In this document: positions 7,848 through 15,750 of the stretch, one piece after another
How the letters are laid out: the number at the start of each line of letters is the position of its first letter
Position numbering within the stretch: the stretch's first letter is position 1
Notes under the pieces: model-generated
What the model was told of the DNA's origin: nothing
Database searches by the model: none
The model's input: only the letters and a program-made list of their open reading frames with translations
Position numbers and translations under genes: made by a program
Assembly: GCF_002368115.1 (NCBI RefSeq)
Contig: NZ_AP018316.1
Span: 3,882,341-3,945,514, forward strand
DNA length: 63,174 nt
Direction of reading: 5' to 3'
From: Dolichospermum compactum NIES-806
GTDB taxonomy: Bacteria > Cyanobacteriota > Cyanobacteriia > Cyanobacteriales > Nostocaceae

Positions 7848-10364
7848 TTAAAGTAATTCCTGAAAACCTGCTTTTTTTCTAGTCTTGCGTTTTTTAGATG
7901 GAGATGATGAGTTTCTAAAGAGAAAGTCTAAATCTATTCCATCTTCCTCATCTTCGTGTTCATCTTCATCTTCATCATCTGCGAAATCAGGCATAGTGTT
8001 TAACATCTTTTTCCTGAGGTCTGGAAGCATCCGTTGAAAATCCGCTTGAGACATTTTGTCGCCAAATAATTCTTTCATCATCTCTTCTAATAAATCATCC
8101 ATATCTGACATATCAAGATTGTCAAATCGCTCTGGATCTGGCATGGCACTCTGGGTTTCTCTATCATTAACAAATACCTGTTCTTCTCGAAATGCTTGTA
8201 AGGCTTTGGCATCCTGGAGACGACGGGCTAATTCAAATCCCTGCTGCTTTAATTGTTCATAGTTTGGGTGATCAATGTGATAGGTAGTGGCTCTAGCTAA
8301 TAGCAATAGAGGGTTTTGTGGTTCTCGACGTAGTGCTTCATCTAGGAACGGCACAAGGGTTGTAATTTCACCAAAACGGCGGGCTTGAAGTTGAATATTT
8401 GCGATAGCGTTGCCAGGTTGGGGCATGGTGTCGAGATAGGAACGCACGGGAATTTCTAGTTTTTTGGGACTATTTTCTTTGACGGCTAAGATAACTAAAT
8501 TGGCAACTCTAGCTTCTGGGTATTCTATGGATAGGTTGATTAACTTTTGTTGATACTGACTTATTAAAGCGGCGATGCCTTTTTCCCGTTTAGCAAAGAG
8601 TTGGATAGAAAGAGCGATCGCCTGCAATACGGAAATTTGTTCTTTACCTGCTAATCTTTGGAGAATAGTCTCCCATACTTGGGCTGCGGCTTTTTGGTCT
8701 AATGAAACCCGTCCACCGGAATTGGGGGGACTTTGGACTGAATTCACGAATATTTGACAAGCACGAATAGCCGGATCTTTCGGATCTTCTGCCTCCACAA
8801 AACGACTAAATAAGGGATAACTTAAGGTAGAGAGAGCATCTACCCAAGGCAATGTTTCTATTTCAGGTTCAATATTCACATCGCCAAAATGCTTGCCAAA
8901 TTTGCGCCGAGCTTCATTGAATGCCTGTTTGTTATTTAGTCTCTTCCAACAGTGCAGCAACATTCCATAAACTTCTCCATACCGACATCCATTTTCCATT
9001 GCTTGGGTCAGGAGTGCGATCGCTTCATCATAATTTGCTTCTCCTGCTTCAATTAATCCCTTACGTCCCAGCACTTCTGGCGATGTCGGACAGATCCGTT
9101 CTGCTTGTTGCACAGATCCCAAAGCGGCACGAGAGCGATCTATTGCCATGTAAGCATCTGCCATCCAGCAGTGGAGATGTGCTTGGGTCGCTTTCAATCG
9201 TTGTGCAGGCCATTCTTGAGGTTTTCGTTTTGCTTCCTGTTCTAACCACTTCAAAAACCGTGTCAACAGGCGTGAACGTTCTTGATCGTGATCATTAGCA
9301 TCGAAAACTTCTAAGAGATTGATTGCCAATTGGGGGTTAAAGGGTTGCTCTGTCAACAAAGGTTGCCAGAATAGTTCGGCACAGCTTGGTTCTCCTTGAT
9401 TCAGTGCTTGTTGTCCGGCTAGGGTAAACAGCAGTGGACGGAGACTTTCTAGTTCTGGAAAATGTGGAGAACGTCGCTCCATTCTCAATAGCAAATGGGC
9501 GGCATCCTGGTGATTATCTTGGTCAATCAGTTGCAGCATTCGCAATACTGCTAATGCCTCTTGGCTATTTTTATCTACTGTTGCCCGTGAATTTATAGAT
9601 TGGAAGGGTTTTTGTGCTGTTTTCCCCTGTTGAAAAATCGCCAATCGCTCTAAAATTGGATGCTCCAAATACTTTGGTTGACCATATGAAAGTGATTTCA
9701 GCCCCAGAAGACTGGCCGCAGCATCCCAATTACCATTGACTTGTTGAGTATAAACAATCCAAGCTATGGGCAAATCTCCATCGGTGACGGCTCGCTTAAT
9801 TTTCTGAAAAGATGTCAAAGCTGTCTCTGGTTGCCCCTTTTTGAGTGCCAGAACACCTCGTACCCAGTGGAGTTGGTTAGCACTAAAGCGTTTGGATTGT
9901 TCTTGAATTAATTGCTCAACTGTAGCGGTATCGCCTCTGAGTAACAAGAGTTTTGGGTAAGAGATGCTGTACTCTTTCGGTAGATGACCTGCCTCAAAGG
10001 CATTTTTCAGCAATTTTAATGCTGTATCTAATTGCTTCAATTCCAGCAAACATCTAGCTTGCCAGTAGTGAACTTCTCCCACTAAACCAAATTCTAGAGC
10101 GCGAGCAAAGGATTTTTCTGCCTGTTTAAAATCTTGTTTCTGAAATTCTTGCTGACCCCGTAGCAACCAAATTTCTGATTCTAGGGGTGTAAATTCAATA
10201 TTAGGGTGTAATCGCTGATTTTTCTTAATTTCTTCTAATGCTTGCCGATATTTTTTTTGGTTCAGCAATTCTTGCAGTTGCTTCTGGAAGGAGTTTTCCG
10301 CAACTTTTGTCTCTGTGCTAGAGACCTGTGGTTGTGAGTGCTGTTTAGACTGATTTTTAACCAC
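7848..10364 (-). CDS. large TPR protein of the chaperone cluster
   Basis: An 838-residue soluble protein made mainly of helical tetratricopeptide-like repeats, for example ALEFGLVGEVHYWQARCLLE, TALTSFQKIKRA and ANYDEAIALLTQAMENGCRYGEVYGMLL. The last 60 residues hold a strongly acidic run (ADDEDEDEHEDEEDG) followed by a basic tail (KKRKTRKK). No catalytic motif or signal peptide is seen. It is the first gene of the minus-strand series leading to the J-like, GrpE-like and Hsp70 genes, with an 87-base gap to the next. TPR proteins often dock Hsp70 clients, and that role is inferred here. Confidence 0.75.
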   Translation of the reverse strand: MVKNQSKQHSQPQVSSTETKVAENSFQKQLQELLNQKKYRQALEEIKKNQRLHPNIEFTPLESEIWLLRGQQEFQKQDFKQAEKSFARALEFGLVGEVHYWQARCLLELKQLDTALKLLKNAFEAGHLPKEYSISYPKLLLLRGDTATVEQLIQEQSKRFSANQLHWVRGVLALKKGQPETALTSFQKIKRAVTDGDLPIAWIVYTQQVNGNWDAAASLLGLKSLSYGQPKYLEHPILERLAIFQQGKTAQKPFQSINSRATVDKNSQEALAVLRMLQLIDQDNHQDAAHLLLRMERRSPHFPELESLRPLLFTLAGQQALNQGEPSCAELFWQPLLTEQPFNPQLAINLLEVFDANDHDQERSRLLTRFLKWLEQEAKRKPQEWPAQRLKATQAHLHCWMADAYMAIDRSRAALGSVQQAERICPTSPEVLGRKGLIEAGEANYDEAIALLTQAMENGCRYGEVYGMLLHCWKRLNNKQAFNEARRKFGKHFGDVNIEPEIETLPWVDALSTLSYPLFSRFVEAEDPKDPAIRACQIFVNSVQSPPNSGGRVSLDQKAAAQVWETILQRLAGKEQISVLQAIALSIQLFAKREKGIAALISQYQQKLINLSIEYPEARVANLVILAVKENSPKKLEIPVRSYLDTMPQPGNAIANIQLQARRFGEITTLVPFLDEALRREPQNPLLLLARATTYHIDHPNYEQLKQQGFELARRLQDAKALQAFREEQVFVNDRETQSAMPDPERFDNLDMSDMDDLLEEMMKELFGDKMSQADFQRMLPDLRKKMLNTMPDFADDEDEDEHEDEEDGIDLDFLFRNSSSPSKKRKTRKKAGFQELL

Positions 10365-10733
10365 TGGGCTTTCTTCCTAATTGTTTTGTGATTTTTACCC
10401 TGATAGTTAAGGGTGACTCCAACTACTTACTTAATTTCTATATTAGTAGGCAGTTCGCATTAATGTTACAGCGAGTTGTAACATTTTCCTCTCGGAGAGT
10501 ATTTGTAAAGTTTGTTTACAGCATATACTGAGAGAGATTTTTGACCAATTTTCAGACTTTTCTCATGCGATAATTGCATGAATTAATTGTCATTAATAAT
10601 ATGAATATCAATAATATAGCTTTGCAGAAAACATATATTCAGCGTGAATTAAGTTAATAACTTATGGGGTATTATATGTGATATTATATTAACGCCAATA
10701 TATTACACTCAAACCAAACAGGAGAAACTGCTA
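10365..10733. promoter_or_regulatory. divergent promoter region, TPR gene and PBP1A gene
   Basis: This 369-bp gap lies between divergent genes and must hold both promoters. It is AT-rich with TATA-like runs (for example around 10672-10690) but I cannot fix a start site. A good ribosome-binding site, AGGAG at 10720-10724, precedes the TTG start at 10734. Confidence 0.5.
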
Positions 10734-13109
10734 TTGCCATTGAGTAATCATCAACAAAATCACAAGTCCACAAATGAAAAATTACTACCGAAAATGCAGG
10801 TAAAGGCAAAGCAGTTAATAACTCAGGTGACAACTCTATCATCTGGAATCTTGGGCAGAATAGCCAGCAGCGATAAACCTTTTTATCGTCGTTTTTGGTT
10901 TTGGGCAGGATTAGGTGTTGGTAGTGGGATCATGGCTTTCCATTACACAATCTTAGAAATAGATAAAAATTTACCAGATCAGTCTGCACTCAGAGCATTG
11001 GTACGAGAGCAAACACTGACGATTAAAGCTGCTGATGGTAGTGTGCTACAACAACAGGGAGAAGCAACCAGAGAGCAGTTGAAAATAGAGCAAATCCCAG
11101 ATACTTTAAGGAAAGCTTTTATTGCTTCAGAAGATAGAAGATTTAATCAACACCAGGGATTTGATCTCCAGGGAATTGCCAGAGCAGTTATCAATAACTT
11201 GCGATCGCAAAATGTGGTAGAAGGTGGTAGCACCATCACTCAACAGGTAGCGCGAATTCTCTTCCTCAAACAAGAAAAAACCTTCTGGCGTAAACTCAAA
11301 GAAGTCCGACTATCCCAAAAAATAGAGCGAGAATTGACTAAAGACCAAATTCTGGAACGTTATCTCAATCTCGTATACTTAGGTTCTGGGGCTTATGGCG
11401 TGGGAGATGCCGCTTGGGTATACTTTAGTAAATCCGTAGATCAACTGACTTTATCAGAAATGGCTACATTGGCTGGTTTAGCTCCTGCACCTAACGTCTA
11501 CGCCCCCGATAAAAACCCCAAAACAGCTACAGAACGGCGCAATCTGGTATTACAGCGGATGCTAGAAGATGGCATAATTACACCAGCCGAAAAACAAACC
11601 GCTACTCAGGAAGCATTAACAGTTAACAGCAATTTACCCAAACGGTTACAAGTTGATTTTCCCTATTTTACCACCTACGTTCAACAGCAATTACCAAAGC
11701 ACGTTTCCGCAGATGTTTTGGCTAGTGGTGGTTTAATAGTAGAAACAACCTTAAACCCAACTTCGCAAAAAGCCGCAGAAGCCGCAGTTGCTAAGATATT
11801 AAAAAATGAGGGACGGTGGCAAAACTTTAAACAAGCGGCTATGGTTGCCATAGAGCCTGGGAGTGGAGAAATTCAGGCAATGGTCGGTGGTAAAGACTTT
11901 GGTAAAAACCAGTTTAATCGCGTCACCCAAGCCCAACGACAACCAGGATCAACCTTTAAAGGTTTTGTCTATGCTACAGCGATCGCTACCGGTAAAAGTC
12001 CCTATGATAGTTATTTAGATGAACCCTTATCAATAGATGGTTATGAGCCGAAAAACTCCCATGACAAATTCTCCGGTTGGTTAAATATCAGAGACGCGCT
12101 CACCAAATCCATCAATACAATTGCGGTAAAAGTCTTAATAGAAATAGGTTTTGAACCAACTATTAAACTTGCCCATGACATGGGAATTAAGTCAGAACTC
12201 AAACCTAACTATTCCTTGGCTCTTGGTTCTAATGAAGTCAACTTACTAGAATTGACCAACGCCTATGGTACATTCGCCAATCAAGGCAATTATATAGAAG
12301 CTCATGGCATTCGTCGCATCCTCAACCGCGAAGGAGATGTGATCTGGGCGGCTAAATATAAGTCCAAACCAGTTCTAGATGCTGATAGTAGTGCCATCAT
12401 GACTTGGATGTTAAGAAATGTTGTCACCGATGGCACCGGCGCTGCGGCTCAATTAAATGATAGACAAGTTGCCGGCAAAACAGGTACTACCGATGAATCC
12501 CGTGATTTATGGTTTATTGGTTATATTCCCCAGTTAGTTACTGGGGTCTGGTTAGGGAATGATGACAACACCCCTACCTATGGTAATAGTGGTAGTGCGG
12601 CTTATGCTTGGCATGAATTTATGGAAAAAGCCGTAGAGGGAATGCCTGTAGAAAAGTTTCCCCCACGACCTAATTTAGAAAATCGTAAAGGTACAATCAA
12701 AGCCCAACCTCTCAAACCGAAAAAACTTGTCCATAAGTCGGTTGATGATAATAATCAAAAATCAAATGAGGATAATACCGATAATTCTGATTCCTCAACT
12801 AGACGCAGACGCAGAAGAACATACAATCAATCGGACTATTCATCAAATTCAGCAGAAAATCGGCCAAGACGGAGACGACGCTATAGTCAAGATGATAATG
12901 ATACATCTTATTCTACCCGTCGCCGCCGCAGACGCAGTGAAGAATCCAATAGCGATTCCTCTTCTCAATCATCTCGTTTTCGACGCAGACGCAGTGAGGA
13001 ATCAGGACCTTCTAGATCATCTTCAGAAAACAACAGTTCTGGAGGATCTTCATCATCACAACCTTCCTGGAGAGAAAGACTTAAACCCGATTCTTCAGGA
13101 AATAATTAA
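10734..13109 (+). CDS. class A penicillin-binding protein 1A (transglycosylase/transpeptidase)
   Basis: The 791-residue enzyme polymerises and cross-links peptidoglycan. It has one N-terminal membrane anchor (FWFWAGLGVGSGIMAFHYTI, about residues 54-73) and a GT51 domain with the catalytic Glu in ASEDRRFNQHQGFD and the GGSTITQQVARIL motif. A transpeptidase domain follows, with nucleophile motif GSTFK near residue 407, SIN near 461 and KTGTTD near 583. The C-terminal 120 residues are low complexity with four or more Arg-rich blocks (such as STRRRRRRTYNQ) alternating with Ser/Asp-rich stretches. The TTG start is chosen because of the AGGAG nine bases upstream. Confidence 0.92.
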   Translation: MPLSNHQQNHKSTNEKLLPKMQVKAKQLITQVTTLSSGILGRIASSDKPFYRRFWFWAGLGVGSGIMAFHYTILEIDKNLPDQSALRALVREQTLTIKAADGSVLQQQGEATREQLKIEQIPDTLRKAFIASEDRRFNQHQGFDLQGIARAVINNLRSQNVVEGGSTITQQVARILFLKQEKTFWRKLKEVRLSQKIERELTKDQILERYLNLVYLGSGAYGVGDAAWVYFSKSVDQLTLSEMATLAGLAPAPNVYAPDKNPKTATERRNLVLQRMLEDGIITPAEKQTATQEALTVNSNLPKRLQVDFPYFTTYVQQQLPKHVSADVLASGGLIVETTLNPTSQKAAEAAVAKILKNEGRWQNFKQAAMVAIEPGSGEIQAMVGGKDFGKNQFNRVTQAQRQPGSTFKGFVYATAIATGKSPYDSYLDEPLSIDGYEPKNSHDKFSGWLNIRDALTKSINTIAVKVLIEIGFEPTIKLAHDMGIKSELKPNYSLALGSNEVNLLELTNAYGTFANQGNYIEAHGIRRILNREGDVIWAAKYKSKPVLDADSSAIMTWMLRNVVTDGTGAAAQLNDRQVAGKTGTTDESRDLWFIGYIPQLVTGVWLGNDDNTPTYGNSGSAAYAWHEFMEKAVEGMPVEKFPPRPNLENRKGTIKAQPLKPKKLVHKSVDDNNQKSNEDNTDNSDSSTRRRRRRTYNQSDYSSNSAENRPRRRRRYSQDDNDTSYSTRRRRRRSEESNSDSSSQSSRFRRRRSEESGPSRSSSENNSSGGSSSSQPSWRERLKPDSSGNN

Positions 13110-13111
13110 AA

Positions 13112-13215
13112 TCAGGAGTATGGAGTCAGGAGTATGGCTAACGCCATGCTACGCTATCAGGAGTTTAGGAGGAAGAAGAAAGAAGAAAGAAAGAAGAAAG
13201 AAGAAAGAAGAATAG
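13112..13215. repeat. GGAGT repeats and polypurine tract
   Basis: GGAGTATGGAGTCAGGAGTAT-type units are followed by a pure purine stretch of GAAGAAAGAAGAAAG units (about 13165-13213). Similar tracts follow mrp and precede rodA. No gene is visible. Confidence 0.6.
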
Positions 13216-13339
13216 TTTTCACCAATGACCAATGACCTATTCCCTAGAAACAGCAAAGATTTTTCCTGGGGTAGATGTAGGTGATGAACTCAGTTTATAC
13301 TTTGTTAAGAAGTGTAACCTAGATTAGACCAATATACTC

Positions 13340-13534
13340 ATGAGTTATTTATTGCTCCAAGTCCAAGTACCAGATACCGGAAATCACTTTCCCCTAGCTT
13401 TTACTTTGGTGTATGTGGTGGGTTTTATCGCTGCTGTCACCATTGGTTCAATTGCTTGGTACAACTCCAAACGTCCCCCCGGTTGGGAAAATAAGGAACG
13501 CCCCGACATTATCCCCAAGGTAGAAAAGGAATAG
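13340..13534 (+). CDS. psb35: small thylakoid protein, Psb35-like photosystem II assembly factor
   Basis: A 64-residue protein with one transmembrane helix (about residues 18-40, LAFTLVYVVGFIAAVTIGSI) followed by the conserved AWYNSKRPPGWENKERPDI motif. Size, topology and this motif match the cyanobacterial Psb35 family (Ssl2148 in Synechocystis), reported to stabilise the CP47 module during PSII assembly. I assign it from memory of the motif, without alignment. It appears monocistronic. Confidence 0.65.
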   Translation: MSYLLLQVQVPDTGNHFPLAFTLVYVVGFIAAVTIGSIAWYNSKRPPGWENKERPDIIPKVEKE

Positions 13535-13635
13535 ATTTGGTGATTGGTAATTGGTAATTGGTGATAGGCAAGAATGTTTTACCCATCACCCATCACCGAT
13601 TAGAGACTTCCAATTAAAAAAATATCCCAAAATTT

Positions 13636-13698
13636 CTTGTGGTGCAGGCATCTTGCCTGCCAATAATACAAGGACGGGCAAGATGCCCATCCCACAAG
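13636..13698. repeat. palindromic repeat (long hairpin)
   Basis: CTTGTGGTGCAGGCATCTTG at 13636 pairs with CAAGATGCCCATCCCACAAG ending at 13698 (19 of 22 positions in the full arms). It lies between psb35 and the convergent TerB-like gene, so it could end either transcript, but it has no T-run and looks like a dispersed cyanobacterial palindrome. Confidence 0.6.
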
Positions 13699-13744
13699 AT
13701 TGGATCATCTTTTTTGTGGAGTTCTCTTACCCATTACCCATTAC

Positions 13745-14167
13745 CTAATTCTGTACATCCACCCAACGACGATAAAGCTTTTGAATTTGTCTAAGCAAAG
13801 TATTGTGAATGCTGGGGTGAGCTTCACTAGACTTGCTTAACTCCTCCAATTGGGAGAGGAGTCTTGCTTCTTCAACGGCTACATCACCATCACTGTAAAT
13901 TAAGCCACTGATAGCTTCAATTAAATCCTCGTAATCTTCCTGAGTGGGGCGATCGCCTAAATACTCCTTGACCCATTGATAACACTCATTTGGCTTGACT
14001 GGCACTAATTCATACAACCAAGGTTTAATCTCAGGATCATTGGCTAAACCTTTAACTTGGGCTATTTCTCGCAGATATTGCCGTTCTTCTGGTTGGATTT
14101 TGCCATCAATCCAAGCGGCTCCAATCAGGATTTTTACTAGGTTTTTTACATGAGAATTATTAACCAT
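13745..14167 (-). CDS. TerB-like/DjlA-like helical protein
   Basis: About 140 residues, all helical, beginning HVKNLVKILIGAAWIDGKIQ followed by PEERQYLREIAQVKGL, with a second copy-like segment LIEAISGLIYSDGDVAVEEA. The pattern of D-G-x-(I/V)-x-x-x-E-x-x-x-(L/I) after a helix is that of the TerB/DjlA N-terminal fold, which often binds metal. ATG 14167 is preferred over 14215 because AGAGGAGG sits six bases upstream of it. It follows rsmB by about 60 bases, so co-transcription is plausible. No specific role can be given. Confidence 0.65.
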   Translation of the reverse strand: MVNNSHVKNLVKILIGAAWIDGKIQPEERQYLREIAQVKGLANDPEIKPWLYELVPVKPNECYQWVKEYLGDRPTQEDYEDLIEAISGLIYSDGDVAVEEARLLSQLEELSKSSEAHPSIHNTLLRQIQKLYRRWVDVQN

Positions 14168-14224
14168 CACTGCCTCCTCTGGTAGATTCGGGCTTTGATT
14201 AAATCTTACAATCACTATTAGTAT

Positions 14225-15562
14225 TCACTCGGAATCCTTAGTTTTTCTTAAGCGCACCATAAAAAAACCATCCATATCCTGTTGGTGAGGCCAAACTTTC
14301 AACCACCCCAGGGGAGAAATATCGGCAAAATCAAAGCTGGGAGGTTCAATTTGCCAATGGGGATTTGCAGCTAAAAACTCGGAAATTACCTGTTCATTCT
14401 CTGCTGGATGCAGTGTACAAGTGGCATAAACTAAAACGCCGCCAGTCTTGACAAAAGTTGCATTGTGTGATAATAATTCTCTCTGTAATTGGGAAAGTTC
14501 TTGAACAGAAGCTGGTGTTTGTCGCCAACGCGCATCAGCGTGACGGTGCATAGTTCCCAACCCGGAACAGGGAGCATCAAGTAATACACGGTCAGCAGTA
14601 TTATAGAATTGCGGTAAGTTGCGACTATCTCCTGGACAAATTTCGATAGATTGTAAATTTAAACGTTGAGCATTTTCTTTTAATTTGCGTAATCGGGAAG
14701 CAGTTTTATCACAGGCGTAAATTTTGCCCTTATCCCCCATTAACTCCGCAATATGGGTAGTTTTTCCCCCTGGTGCAGCGCAAACATCAATCACAACATG
14801 ACCGGGTTGAGGATCAAGCAAATGAGCAACTAATTGGGCGCTACTATCTTGGACAGTCCACCAACCTTCATGAAAACCAGGTAAATTTTGAATTGCGCCG
14901 TTATTACCAATTAATCGTAAAGCTTGGGGTAAATGGGGAATCGGTTTCACTAAAATACCAGCAGATACAAAAGCTGATTCTACTTCTTTTAAAGAACTGC
15001 GAAGAATATTTACTCGTAAATCAATCGTCGGGGTTTGATTCATCCAATTACAAAGTTTTTCTGTTTCCTCAAAACCTAATTGTGATAACCAAAGTTCAAT
15101 GATCCAATTAGGGAAACTGTGTAAAATTCCTAATTTTTCTACGGGATTTTCTGGTATTTGTAACGGTTCTGATGACTTTTCTACAAGTCGGAGATATTGA
15201 CGTAATAAACCATTGACAAATCCAGTTAAACCAGGAAAACCATTTTCTTTTGCTAATTCAACGGTGGTATTTACAGCCGCAGAAATGGGGATTCTTTGTT
15301 GATAACGCAGTTGGTAAAAACCCAAATGTAAAATGGTGCGGAGGTCTTTGGGTTGTGGGGTTTTCTTGGTAGCAAGTTGCTCAATGATGACATCTAGGGT
15401 GCGTTGTCTTCTGACGCTACCATAGACTAATTCTGTCATTAATCGGCGGTCGTTGTCGGGTAACTTAAACTTTTGTAGCACTCGGTCTAAAGCAACATCA
15501 GCGTAAGCTCCTTTGTGAACTTCTTTAAGAGCAATAAAGGCTAATTGACGGGGATTTGTCAT
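14225..15562 (-). CDS. rsmB: 16S rRNA (cytosine(967)-C(5))-methyltransferase
   Basis: The 445-residue protein joins an N-terminal NusB-like RNA-binding domain (residues 1-130, with DNDRRLMTELVYGSVRRQRT) to a class I methyltransferase. SAM motif I is VIDVCAAPGGKTTHIAELMG near residue 258. The two RsmB/Nop2 cysteines are in DAPCSGLGTMHRH (motif VI-like base-flipping Cys) and YATCTLHPAENE (catalytic Cys). It makes m5C967 in 16S rRNA in the small subunit. Length matches the family. Confidence 0.95.
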   Translation of the reverse strand: MTNPRQLAFIALKEVHKGAYADVALDRVLQKFKLPDNDRRLMTELVYGSVRRQRTLDVIIEQLATKKTPQPKDLRTILHLGFYQLRYQQRIPISAAVNTTVELAKENGFPGLTGFVNGLLRQYLRLVEKSSEPLQIPENPVEKLGILHSFPNWIIELWLSQLGFEETEKLCNWMNQTPTIDLRVNILRSSLKEVESAFVSAGILVKPIPHLPQALRLIGNNGAIQNLPGFHEGWWTVQDSSAQLVAHLLDPQPGHVVIDVCAAPGGKTTHIAELMGDKGKIYACDKTASRLRKLKENAQRLNLQSIEICPGDSRNLPQFYNTADRVLLDAPCSGLGTMHRHADARWRQTPASVQELSQLQRELLSHNATFVKTGGVLVYATCTLHPAENEQVISEFLAANPHWQIEPPSFDFADISPLGWLKVWPHQQDMDGFFMVRLRKTKDSE

Positions 15563-15589
15563 GGAAGGGGGGTGATACAGCAGATTTCA

Positions 15590-15745
15590 ATCCTGTTCGG
15601 TTAAGACTATAGCGGTTATCGTTCGGATGCAATACAATCGAGGGCAGGGAAACCCCGCCCCTACAGGTTTTACAATTTACTGACTGTATCTTACAAAGAG
15701 TGTATACCGCTATGATGTTGGGTTTTACTATCGCTCAACCCAACC
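15590..15745. repeat. cyanobacterial palindromic repeats downstream of the histidine kinase
   Basis: The gap has a GGGCAGGGAAACCCCGCCCC element (15642-15661) and a stem TTGGGTT (15718-15724) / AACCCAA (15737-15743). The stem is a few bases past the kinase stop and could work as its 3' hairpin, but it belongs to a repeat class found at several other sites here (for example 33860, 35720, 43720 and 51400). Confidence 0.5.
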
Positions 15746-15750
15746 TACAT

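Noticed and set aside
12727..13215. A 162-codon overlapping frame in the PBP tail
   Set aside because: It is the shifted reading of the Arg/Ser repeat-rich tail and runs into the polypurine tract.
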